Assembly (NCBI GenBank): GCA_905236375.1
Contig: CAJOOW010000052.1
Coordinates: 1-6,693, forward strand
Origin: an uncultured Alphaproteobacteria bacterium
Lineage (GTDB): Bacteria > Pseudomonadota > Alphaproteobacteria > RUG11792
Direction of reading: 5' to 3'
Length of the DNA: 6,693 nucleotides
The translations under genes and the position numbers were made by a program. The notes under the pieces are model-generated. The model searched no databases. It saw only the letters and a program-made list of their open reading frames with translations, and was not told where the DNA came from. Below are positions 1 to 6,263 of this stretch, in pieces (positions within the stretch are counted from its first letter, which is position 1; every line of letters begins with the position of its first letter).

Positions 1-1716
1 AGTCAAAGTTCCACTCCAAACCAATGTTTTCATCGAAGGAAAATACTTAGGATCTGGAATGCTAATATTAGTTGGAATCATGAGACTGCTGCTGCCACTG
101 TCAAAATCAGGCGATCCCGGAAACTTTATTAGATCAATAGAGTTACCAACATTTTTTGGACCGCTTCCAATAAACAAGGCAGAACTTGCTATTCCAGCCA
201 TAACAGGATTGTCCATAATCGATGGCAGATCAAACATCTGGAACTCCATACGATCATCTCCGCCAGAATTTTTCGATAAAGCAGCTGCTCGAGCTTGCGC
301 ATCCCAGCCTCGCACAGAATGATAATGCTGCTTCCAGAATCTAACGATTCTATCAGTTCCATTTACGAAGCTTAGATCAGGTTTCAAGACTACATCTCCT
401 ATAATTGATAGAGGTCCAAGGGGCAACAATCTACACTTCAATTCAGCTGGTTGATCTGACGTATTGGCAATCACAGCAGGTTGATATGATCCGGTCTTAA
501 TCCCACGAAGATCACCTCCTGCTACTTTATTGTTAAACGTAATCAATATATCGTTTTCATTCAGCTTAAAAACTGACTCTGTTCCAGCTTCAATTTTGAC
601 AAGACCTTTCAAAGCTTCTTTCGCAGTTGAACCAAGATACTTTTCCGGAATTATAGAATTCATATATGGCGTCTTAGCTTTAAAGGCATGCTTGTCCGCA
701 AGATCTGATTTACCGCCAACGGATTTCACCGGACCACTAACCCACGGATTCGTTTCTAGACTCAATTTCTCTGAGATAACGCCCCACGGCATGCAAATTC
801 TGAGAACATCACTCAACAGAATCTTACGATCGCCATTCTTGATCAAAACATCCCCTCTAAGTCCTCGTTGTTTTCCGACAAAACCAGGCCTCTCTTCAGA
901 TACTCCAGTTTCTCTGACATCCGGTCCCATGAGATCTCCTCCTACCGACGGTATCTTGTCAATATATCCATTCTTGCCCATCAAAAAATCCGGTAACAGA
1001 AAATGAATATTTCCTGGATTAGGCATTTGATGAGGATTTACATGCAGAAGTTCACAGAGCCTCATTAGCGGAACTGCAAAGCCTTCATTGAAGATATTAA
1101 CAATATCGGAAGCCACAGCAGAGGGTTCATCATAGTACGCTTTCTCACGTCGTTCACCGACCTTACCGGGGAAAAAGTGCTGTCGCTTGAGAAGGCTCTC
1201 TGATTGATCATGTCTTTCTGACACCTTCTGCAATTCAGAAAGTGAAGGGGTTCCAAGAGTCGAGTGAAAAACCAATCGATGTTCCGTGGCACGACCAGTT
1301 CGATCACTGAAATCAAGCACTGTCCCAGGTTCAGCGCCAAAGATTACTCCACCCGGATAGATGTGAATGTCTCCATGAACTTTTGTATATCCATGGACAC
1401 CAATTCCTGGCGTTCCTAAAATGCCCCCAACAACAATATCACCCTTCATTTTTGGGCCTTCGCCAAGGAAATCACCGGCAAATCCAGATTCAACAATATT
1501 TTCATCATCAAAGAGCGGATTAAAATTCACGAATTGTGGCTTAATCTTTTCTGCTCCCAAAAGAGACTCGTGAATCATTTTCGGCATGCTGGGCATGTCT
1601 TGATTGAGCTTTTCCGGATATTGCCCCCCTGATGCTGCAGATGCATTGCTATTTAAGCAAAGGCTCATTGTCGCTAGCAATGGTATAGTAACCATCAATT
1701 TTATTAATTTTCTCAT
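1..1716 (-). CDS. Large secreted protein of unknown family, probable surface or autotransporter-like protein (3' end outside window)
   Basis: The minus-strand frame from the ATG at 1716 stays open for 572 codons and leaves the window without a stop, so the C-terminus is missing. The start is well supported: AGGAGG lies 5 nt upstream. Residues 1-27 form a Sec signal peptide: basic RKLIK, hydrophobic stretch about 7-21, and NASA before a likely cleavage after A27. Cys20 is preceded by Leu, so it is not a lipobox. The mature part is hydrophilic and rich in Gly, Pro and Asp. Gly-Asp followed by Ile, Val or Leu recurs at residues 92, 115, 260, 288, 401 and 440; the first two sit 23 residues apart in similar glycine-rich segments, as in beta-helical surface proteins. 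The last visible residues (LVWSGTLT) also resemble passenger-domain text. I do not recognise the family. An autotransporter would need a C-terminal beta-barrel beyond the left edge. Export and the reading frame are firm; function is not. Confidence 0.85.
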   Translation of the reverse strand, partial: MRKLIKLMVTIPLLATMSLCLNSNASAASGGQYPEKLNQDMPSMPKMIHESLLGAEKIKPQFVNFNPLFDDENIVESGFAGDFLGEGPKMKGDIVVGGILGTPGIGVHGYTKVHGDIHIYPGGVIFGAEPGTVLDFSDRTGRATEHRLVFHSTLGTPSLSELQKVSERHDQSESLLKRQHFFPGKVGERREKAYYDEPSAVASDIVNIFNEGFAVPLMRLCELLHVNPHQMPNPGNIHFLLPDFLMGKNGYIDKIPSVGGDLMGPDVRETGVSEERPGFVGKQRGLRGDVLIKNGDRKILLSDVLRICMPWGVISEKLSLETNPWVSGPVKSVGGKSDLADKHAFKAKTPYMNSIIPEKYLGSTAKEALKGLVKIEAGTESVFKLNENDILITFNNKVAGGDLRGIKTGSYQPAVIANTSDQPAELKCRLLPLGPLSIIGDVVLKPDLSFVNGTDRIVRFWKQHYHSVRGWDAQARAAALSKNSGGDDRMEFQMFDLPSIMDNPVMAGIASSALFIGSGPKNVGNSIDLIKFPGSPDFDSGSSSLMIPTNISIPDPKYFPSMKTLVWSGTLT

Positions 1717-1721
1717 TATTT

Positions 1722-1727
1722 CCTCCT
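1722..1727 (-). promoter_or_regulatory. Strong ribosome binding site of the secreted-protein gene
   Basis: The minus strand reads AGGAGG, a full match to the anti-Shine-Dalgarno sequence, followed by AAATA and the ATG at 1716. The 5-nt spacing fixes this start codon. It is the best ribosome binding site in the window; rph, tolC and obg have only weak ones. Confidence 0.85.
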
Positions 1728-1743
1728 GTAAAAAAGGTCTAAC

Positions 1744-1785
1744 TTGTGATCAAATAAATATTTGCTATAAATATTTATCTCACAA
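1744..1785 (-). repeat. Long AT-rich inverted repeat (hairpin) in the predicted 5' leader of the secreted-protein gene
   Basis: Two arms, ATAAATATTT at 1754-1763 and AAATATTTAT at 1769-1778, are perfect 10-bp complements around a 5-nt loop. Farther out, TTGTGA at 1744-1749 pairs with TCACAA at 1780-1785, separated from the inner stem by an unequal internal loop (4 nt and 1 nt). This gives 16 possible base pairs in 42 nt. The structure begins almost exactly at the predicted transcript start and ends 16 nt before the ribosome binding site, leaving that site free. It could be a stabilising 5' hairpin or a dyad operator; the symmetry is seen, the role is inferred. AT-rich DNA makes the inner stem less surprising than the mixed-sequence outer one. 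Confidence 0.6.
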
Positions 1786-1790
1786 TATTT

Positions 1791-1796
1791 ATTATA
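1791..1796 (-). promoter_or_regulatory. -10 element of the secreted-protein promoter
   Basis: The minus strand reads TATAAT, the exact sigma-70-type -10 consensus, predicting a transcript start near 1784 and a leader of roughly 68 nt. No good -35 hexamer lies 16-18 nt upstream (the best placed sequence is about ACGAAA). Instead, a CtrA-type box occupies that position, which is the arrangement expected of an activator-dependent promoter. Confidence 0.6.
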
Positions 1797-1806
1797 GACG
1801 AAAGAA

Positions 1807-1822
1807 GTTAATGTTTCGTTAA
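1807..1822 (-). promoter_or_regulatory. CtrA-type binding box at the -35 position
   Basis: Read on the minus strand, the site is TTAA, seven bases (CGAAACA), then TTAAC: a perfect match to the alphaproteobacterial CtrA consensus TTAA-N7-TTAAC. Its downstream edge lies 10 nt before the TATAAT box, so it overlaps the -35 region, the usual place for CtrA-activated promoters in Caulobacter. The match and spacing are direct observations; binding by CtrA is inferred. The DNA is AT-rich, so a chance match somewhere is not negligible, but the coincidence with a consensus -10 and a gene start makes it more credible. Confidence 0.55.
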
Positions 1823-1857
1823 TAAGAGAAAAAAATTTTTTCTTTAGATGAGAAACA

Positions 1858-1900
1858 CTTGAAAATGCTTGACCTAAAATGATAAAAAATTTTTTCAAGC
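1858..1900 (-). terminator. Possible weak terminator or dyad downstream of rph
   Basis: Downstream of the rph stop on the minus strand, GCTTGA (1895-1900) can pair with TCAAGC (1867-1872), after which comes ATTTTC. An alternative pairing is CTTGAAAA (1892-1899) with TTTTCAAG (1858-1865). The loops exceed 20 nt, the stems are AT-rich, and there is no long T-run after them, so this is a poor intrinsic terminator. It is the only candidate between rph and the next promoter. Confidence 0.25.
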
Positions 1901-1938
1901 AACGTTAAATTTTTATAGATGTTTCCATTCTTGAATTA

Positions 1939-2661
1939 TTAAAAAATCCCTAGAGCTTTGCTTTGTTTTTCAATCAACTCGCTTCGAGATTTTTTCGCAT
2001 ATCCCAAAAGTTTTTCAAATTCATCTTCTGAAAAAGGCCTTTTTTCGCCACATGCCTGAATCTCAATTATCCCATCATCAGACATTATGAAATTCGAATC
2101 AACTTCAGCTCTTGAATCTTCAGAATAATCCAAATCCAAAATCGGAACTCCATCAACAATTCCGCAAGATATCGCAACAACATGCCCAGTTATTGGATTT
2201 TCGCTGATTTTCCCACGCTTTATAAGTTTCTCGCAAGCAATATAAAGAGCAACAAAAGCCCCAGTTATGCTGGCTGTTCTCGTCCCTCCATCCGCTTGTA
2301 TAACATCGCAATCGATCTTTATTTGCCTTTCTCCCAAAAGTGCCAAATTCACAACCGATCGCAAAGACCTTCCAATTAATCTTTGAATTTCCTGAGTTCT
2401 CCCAGATTGTTTTCCTTTCGATGCCTCTCTTTCAGTTCTTTCCTGACATGAGCAAGGCAGCATTCCATATTCCGCCGTAACCCATCCTGTCTTTGTGTTT
2501 TTTAAAAACGGAGGCACTTTTTCATCAACTGTCGCAGCGCAAATAACTTGCGTTCTCCCAAACTTAACGAAACATGACCCATCGCCATGAGGATAATAAT
2601 TTGGAATTAAAGCAATATCCCGCAATTCATCGATATTTCTCGATAAAAATCTTTTGATCAT
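1939..2661 (-). CDS. rph: Ribonuclease PH
   Basis: RNase PH is a cytosolic phosphorolytic 3'-5' exoribonuclease that trims the 3' ends of tRNA precursors, using phosphate and releasing nucleoside diphosphates; it works as a ring of six subunits. The 240 residues match the family's usual length of about 238-240 along the whole protein. Diagnostic stretches are [11 protein letters not shown] (59-69), [19 protein letters not shown] (83-101, with the phosphate-site arginine region), [19 protein letters not shown] (117-135) and the acidic [13 protein letters not shown] (176-188) that carries the metal-binding aspartates. One oddity is PCSC at 69-72, where the family usually has Pro-Arg-Ser/Ala-Thr. 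The N-terminus ([14 protein letters not shown]) also departs from the common MRPSGR. No clear Shine-Dalgarno precedes the ATG. It lies 80 nt after obg, so it may be read through from that operon or from its own weak promoter. rph often sits near hrcA or rdgB in other proteobacteria; it does not here. Confidence 0.97.
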   Translation of the reverse strand: MIKRFLSRNIDELRDIALIPNYYPHGDGSCFVKFGRTQVICAATVDEKVPPFLKNTKTGWVTAEYGMLPCSCQERTEREASKGKQSGRTQEIQRLIGRSLRSVVNLALLGERQIKIDCDVIQADGGTRTASITGAFVALYIACEKLIKRGKISENPITGHVVAISCGIVDGVPILDLDYSEDSRAEVDSNFIMSDDGIIEIQACGEKRPFSEDEFEKLLGYAKKSRSELIEKQSKALGIF

Positions 2662-2692
2662 AGAAAAATAAAGCTACAGCTAGTATGATCAT

Positions 2693-2721
2693 AATTTATC
2701 ATTTTAAATCTGCATTTACAA
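2693..2721 (-). promoter_or_regulatory. Possible weak promoter for rph
   Basis: In the 80-nt gap between obg and rph the minus strand has TTGTAA (2716-2721), a 17-nt spacer, and TAAATT (2693-2698). Each hexamer matches 4 of 6 consensus bases. In AT-rich DNA such matches occur by chance, so this is only a candidate. The gap also contains a 10-bp palindrome, TATGATCATA (2684-2693). No intrinsic terminator is evident after obg. Confidence 0.25.
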
Positions 2722-2741
2722 GACTGAGATCCAGATATTAT

Positions 2742-3740
2742 TTACCATTCTTCAGATGACTTTTTGAAAGCCGCAAGTCGATTTATAACTTCATTACAAC
2801 CTTGTTTAGTTGCTGCTGACATCACAAAAACTTCCGTATCAGATTCTTTTTCAAATTCTTCTCTTAACCGTTCTATTCGGGATAATTCGACGATATCTGA
2901 TTTATTTAGAGCTATAATCTCAGGTTTCTTATAGAGAGTATTGTCATATTTTTCCAGTTCTCCCCTAATTGTTTTATAATCATTTAACGGATCTTCAGTT
3001 GACACATCAACAATGTGAAGAATTGCAGAACATCTTTCAACGTGTGCTAAAAACTTATCTCCCAAACCTTTTCCAAGATGGGCATCTTCAATTAATCCAG
3101 GAATATCTGCAATAACAAGCTCTTTATCATCGAATTTGATCATGCCAAGTTGCGGAGTTAATGTCGAAAACGGGTAATCATCGACTTTTGCTTTTGCATT
3201 TGTTACCGCCGATATAAAAGTCGATTTTCCAGCATTCGGAAGTCCGACAAGGCCAATATCGGCAATTAATTTTAGTTTTAACCAAATCCAGCGTTCTTCT
3301 CCGGGTTCGCCATATTGAAACTTTCTTGGAGCTTGATTCGTTGATGATTTAAAAGAGGAATTTCCTAGGCCTCCTCTTCCTCCTTGAGCCAATAGAATCA
3401 ACTGGCCTTCTTCAGTTAAATCGGCGATTTCTGTGAACTTATCATCATCGAGAATTTGAGTTCCAACTGGAACTTTTAATATGATGTCATCTGCTGCTTT
3501 CCCTGTCTTGTTTTGCCCAGATCCATTTCCACCTTTTTTTGCCTTAAAATGCTGTTGATATCGATAATCAATCAATGTATTGACGTCATTAACCGCCAAC
3601 GCGTAAATAGAACCTCCATTGCCTCCAGCGCCTCCATCAGGGCCTCCAAATTCAATGAACTTCTCTCTTCTGAAACTTAAACAACCATTTCCGCCGTCAC
3701 CGGCTTTCAGATATATCTTAGCTTCATCTAGAAATTTCAT
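2742..3740 (-). CDS. obg: Obg/CgtA family GTPase
   Basis: Obg is an essential GTPase that binds the large ribosomal subunit, helps its late assembly and links growth to stress signalling. The protein has the two expected parts. Residues 1-158 are the glycine-rich Obg fold (DGGNGC 15-20, GGPDGGAGGNGG 32-43, GGRGGLGN 120-127). The GTPase domain from about 159 shows G1 GLPNAGKST (166-174), G3 DIPG (212-215), G4 NKSD (279-282) and G5 SA (308-309). At 332 residues it ends soon after the G domain, so the variable C-terminal OCT domain of some Obg proteins is absent, as in many proteobacteria. Its ATG overlaps the trxA stop as ATGA, so translation is probably coupled; its own ribosome binding site is weak. 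In many bacteria obg follows rplU-rpmA; here it follows trxA, which is unusual. Confidence 0.97.
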   Translation of the reverse strand: MKFLDEAKIYLKAGDGGNGCLSFRREKFIEFGGPDGGAGGNGGSIYALAVNDVNTLIDYRYQQHFKAKKGGNGSGQNKTGKAADDIILKVPVGTQILDDDKFTEIADLTEEGQLILLAQGGRGGLGNSSFKSSTNQAPRKFQYGEPGEERWIWLKLKLIADIGLVGLPNAGKSTFISAVTNAKAKVDDYPFSTLTPQLGMIKFDDKELVIADIPGLIEDAHLGKGLGDKFLAHVERCSAILHIVDVSTEDPLNDYKTIRGELEKYDNTLYKKPEIIALNKSDIVELSRIERLREEFEKESDTEVFVMSAATKQGCNEVINRLAAFKKSSEEW

Positions 3741-4048
3741 TGATTCTCTGATATAAACTGCTGAAAAGCCGTTTTTGACATAAATCCAACTTTGGATGTT
3801 AATTCATTTCCATTCTTGAACAACATAACTGTTGGCAATGATTGTATATCATATGTTGATGCCAAATCACGAGCTGCATCAACATCAACCTTGATAATAA
3901 CAGCATCAGGATTTTCTGTAGCGTATTCTTCAATAACAGATCCAAGCATTCTGCATGGGCCACACCAAGTTGCCCAAAAATCCACTATGACAAAATCATT
4001 TGATTTTATAACAGCATCAAATTCAGATTTTTCGGTTATGTGAAACAT
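3737..4048 (-). CDS. trxA: Thioredoxin
   Basis: A cytosolic dithiol-disulfide oxidoreductase that passes electrons from thioredoxin reductase to ribonucleotide reductase and other targets. The 103 residues are the size of a single-domain thioredoxin. The active site WCGPC is at 28-32, preceded by VDFWAT with the buried aspartate D23, and the conserved cis-proline is P72 in SLPT. There is no signal peptide or membrane segment, so it acts in the cytosol rather than as a periplasmic Dsb-type protein. It begins 19 nt after popZ, behind a purine-rich stretch (AAGAAGGGAT), and overlaps obg by 4 nt, which places it inside the same transcription unit. The symbol is by family; a second thioredoxin elsewhere in the genome cannot be excluded. 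Confidence 0.95.
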   Translation of the reverse strand: MFHITEKSEFDAVIKSNDFVIVDFWATWCGPCRMLGSVIEEYATENPDAVIIKVDVDAARDLASTYDIQSLPTVMLFKNGNELTSKVGFMSKTAFQQFISENQ

Positions 4049-4067
4049 CTTTTTATCCCTTCTTCCA

Positions 4068-4586
4068 TTATTCGGATTTCATCTTTTCAATTTCGCGAGA
4101 CACTATTTCCTCGACTAAATTTGGCATATTTTTTTCAACCCATTCTTGAATAGTCTTTTCTGCTATTTTCGTGAAAAGTTCATCGATTGTCATTGATTGC
4201 TTTGATTCTTTCACATGTTCCGGTTTCTTCCTGCCATATGAATTTAAAGCATTCGTTAATTGAGCAAAAGGGCCGGGTTTCTTTCCATCCCTCGGGCCGG
4301 TATCATCTTCTGTTGAATCGATAACACTAGTTGAAAGAGAACTTCTTTCCTCGTATGTTTCTGCTTCATCGCGATTGAGCTGAGGAACCTCTGCTTGGTC
4401 CGCGCTTCCAGCCAGATGAGATGCATTCAGATTGATAATATTTCCTTGTTCTTCATCTATCATCTTTTCGTCTGTGTTCGACTGATCCTTTGCCTTGTCG
4501 CTTTCTTCAGAGACATATTTCCGTATGGAAGAAAGAATATCTTCCATTGACATATCTTCTTCGGTATTTCCATTTGAAAAGTTCAT
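4068..4586 (-). CDS. popZ: PopZ family (DUF2497) cell-pole organising protein
   Basis: PopZ in Caulobacter self-assembles into a matrix at the cell pole, anchors the chromosome origin through ParB and recruits cell-cycle signalling proteins. The 172 residues here (Caulobacter PopZ is about 177) have the family layout. A short N-terminal helix, SMEDILSSIRKYV (13-25), is the conserved partner-binding segment. An acidic, low-complexity, probably disordered linker runs from about 27 to 105 (rich in Glu, Asp, Ser). The C-terminal helical assembly region (132-170) contains IQEWVEKNMPNLVEEIVSREIE, the part most conserved in the family. AAGGAG lies 5 nt before the ATG. The gene sits 20 nt behind tolC, a pairing I recall from other alphaproteobacteria, where valS usually follows; here trxA follows instead. 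The family call is firm; the exact polar role in this organism is inferred. Confidence 0.9.
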   Translation of the reverse strand: MNFSNGNTEEDMSMEDILSSIRKYVSEESDKAKDQSNTDEKMIDEEQGNIINLNASHLAGSADQAEVPQLNRDEAETYEERSSLSTSVIDSTEDDTGPRDGKKPGPFAQLTNALNSYGRKKPEHVKESKQSMTIDELFTKIAEKTIQEWVEKNMPNLVEEIVSREIEKMKSE

Positions 4587-4591
4587 TGATG

Positions 4592-4597
4592 CTCCTT
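4592..4597 (-). promoter_or_regulatory. Ribosome binding site of popZ
   Basis: The minus strand reads AAGGAG, then CATCA, then the popZ ATG. A good site inside the 20-nt tolC-popZ gap implies that popZ is translated independently from a shared message. Confidence 0.7.
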
Positions 4598-4606
4598 TCG
4601 ATAATT

Positions 4607-6070
4607 TTAAAATCTCTTTTTTGTCATCTGATAATGCTCTTTATAGCTAAAGTCAGATTCTTTTAATTTCAGATATTTTGCACTCATTCGGCCGATTAAA
4701 GCATTTGCCCTGCATTGACTTGCAAAATAATCATGCTCTGCCTGCGTTTCCATATATTTTGCTTCAAAGAGTTTTTCCTGTGCTTCTAAAACATCGCTTA
4801 TAATTTTGACTCCAGATTTATATTCTTCTTCTGCATCATGAAGTGCAAGTTGTCTTGCTTCCACCGCTTTTCTCGCTGATAAGAGGCTTTGTTTTGCCGC
4901 GGCCATTGAGGCCCATGTCGATGAAATCTGAGTTTGGACATCTTCTATCGCTTTTTCTTTATCAACAGCTGCTTTCGTCGCCATCTTTATGTATTCTCTT
5001 CGTTTTGCTCTCGCTGTGCCACCATCATACAAAGGAACAGTTACCGATAACGCAACTGTATTTCCTGTTTCATGCAATTTATCGCTCTGATGATTCCTTG
5101 TCTTTTTCGAATGGTTCCTCGCCTGATCAAACGAATAAGAAAGATCAACAGATGGCATGAATTCTGGATTTGGTTTCTTTATCGCTGCTTTTGCTGCTGC
5201 CAATGTGTGAGTCGCTGCTATTATTTCTGGATTATTATTTTTTGCAATCTCAAAAGCTTGTTTTTCCGTTAGATTTTCATCAAACATTTTTTCAGGGACT
5301 GATAATTCTTGCGGAACTTCATATCCTGATAATTCTTTAAACTGAGCGCAATAAGCAACATATTCCGCTGCAGCCTTTGCTAATTTGGATTCTGTTTCAG
5401 AAACAGCAGCAATCGCTTGGGAAACATCTAGATATTTCACAGCACCTGTCTTATACATCCAATCTGCAACTTCCTTGCTGTTTTGTCTCGATTCGAGAAG
5501 CGCTCTTAGGTGACTTATTTCATCCCTTTTCGCCAGAATCGCAAAATACAAAATAGCGACATTTCTCAAGACTTCTTGTTTTTTTGCTTCATAATTATAC
5601 CATCTGGCTTTTATTGAAAGATCTGTTTCTTTTAAGGTCGCAACATCAGAAAATCCATGAAATAAATTCTGGCTAACTCCAATGCCATATGATGTCATGC
5701 TATCTTCATATCCTTGCCTGGTATTTATGTCAGTATCGCTCATCTTATTTCTGCGTTCTTTTTTCGTGCTGTTTTGATATTTTGCATTCAAAGAGGCTTT
5801 AGGCCTAAAAGCCGATGCAGCTGAAACTCTGTTTTCATGAATTGCCATCAATTCATTCTGCGCTGCTAGGATCTCTTTATTTTTTCTTAACGCACTTTCT
5901 AAAGCATCGAAAAGAGGGCCTCTCCTCACTGTCTTTTTAAAAGAAGCTTCTTCTGTTGTAGCCTTTTCTGATTTCGCTTCTTCTAAAGCTTTTTGAGTTT
6001 CTGTCTGCTTTTCAGCAAGGGCTAGAGAGCTTAAACAACACGCCAAACAAATAAATCTGCAAAACCGCAT
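4607..6070 (-). CDS. tolC: TolC family outer membrane channel protein
   Basis: TolC proteins form trimeric channels through the outer membrane and periplasm for type I secretion and multidrug efflux. From the ATG at 6070 the protein has 487 residues, with a signal peptide (MRFCRFICLACCLSSLALA, likely cleaved after A19). It has the two internally repeated OEP halves of the family. The first, about 52-250, carries ALESALRKNKEILAA, a P90-x-x-S-L strand start, the GVSQNLFHGFSD strand (131-142) and a long coiled coil. The second, about 265-465, has the counterparts PSVDLSYSF, VTVPLYDGG (343-351) and YKSGVKIISDVLEAQEKL (417-434). An in-frame TTG at 6085 would add five residues (MDLFF), but the ATG gives a more normal signal peptide; neither start has a good Shine-Dalgarno. 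Cys residues in the signal do not make a standard lipobox. No inner-membrane ABC or fusion partner is in the window, so the exported substrate is unknown. It heads the tolC-popZ-trxA-obg cluster. Confidence 0.93.
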   Translation of the reverse strand: MRFCRFICLACCLSSLALAEKQTETQKALEEAKSEKATTEEASFKKTVRRGPLFDALESALRKNKEILAAQNELMAIHENRVSAASAFRPKASLNAKYQNSTKKERRNKMSDTDINTRQGYEDSMTSYGIGVSQNLFHGFSDVATLKETDLSIKARWYNYEAKKQEVLRNVAILYFAILAKRDEISHLRALLESRQNSKEVADWMYKTGAVKYLDVSQAIAAVSETESKLAKAAAEYVAYCAQFKELSGYEVPQELSVPEKMFDENLTEKQAFEIAKNNNPEIIAATHTLAAAKAAIKKPNPEFMPSVDLSYSFDQARNHSKKTRNHQSDKLHETGNTVALSVTVPLYDGGTARAKRREYIKMATKAAVDKEKAIEDVQTQISSTWASMAAAKQSLLSARKAVEARQLALHDAEEEYKSGVKIISDVLEAQEKLFEAKYMETQAEHDYFASQCRANALIGRMSAKYLKLKESDFSYKEHYQMTKKRF

Positions 6071-6263
6071 GAAAAATAAATCCAAAAATCAAAAAGGTTC
6101 TGATTTGAAGGATAGCATTAATTCAGAAAAAAATGTATAAGATTTTCAAAAACATGTCTTTTTGCTTAAAACCTAAAAATCATCATTTTCTCAACGTAGT
6201 TTTTAAAGTTGATAGGAGTGGGCATCGCTATCCATCCCTGCTATTTTAATCGTCTGTTTTATT
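6071..6263. other. AT-rich intergenic region between tgt and tolC
   Basis: This gap should hold the end of the tgt transcript and the promoter of the tolC cluster. On the minus strand GATAG and CTATC near 6210-6233 can form a 5-bp stem with a 12-nt loop, too weak to call a terminator. TATACA is a -10-like hexamer near 6135-6140, but no convincing -35 stands at the right distance. A 7-bp inverted pair, GGATAGC and GCTATCC, lies about 110 nt apart. I see no RNA gene and no credible reading frame here. Confidence 0.4.

Noticed and set aside
59..322. Plus-strand reading frame of 87 codons
   Set aside because: Antisense shadow of the secreted-protein gene with no recognisable features.
530..1006. 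Plus-strand reading frame of 158 codons
   Set aside because: It lies wholly antisense to the continuous secreted-protein frame, has no ribosome binding site of note and no protein-like pattern. The minus-strand frame has a signal peptide, a strong start and no stops.
1065..1340. Minus-strand reading frame of 91 codons
   Set aside because: It is in another frame inside the secreted-protein gene and has no independent start signals.
1775..1785. DnaA-box-like sequence TTATCTCACAA
   Set aside because: It has one extra base compared with TTATNCACA, stands alone, and is already explained as the outer arm of the leader hairpin.
1869..1874. TTGACC, a -35-like hexamer on the plus strand
   Set aside because: No -10 at proper spacing and no plus-strand gene downstream.
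1716..1898. Short minus-strand frame of 60 codons in the rph-to-secreted-protein gap
   Set aside because: It runs across the CtrA box, -10 and leader hairpin, is made of low-complexity AT-rich codons (Lys, Phe, Tyr, Ile), and has no ribosome binding site.
6210..6234. Small stem GATAG/CTATC after tgt as a terminator
   Set aside because: Only 5 bp with a 12-nt loop and no T-run following on the minus strand.
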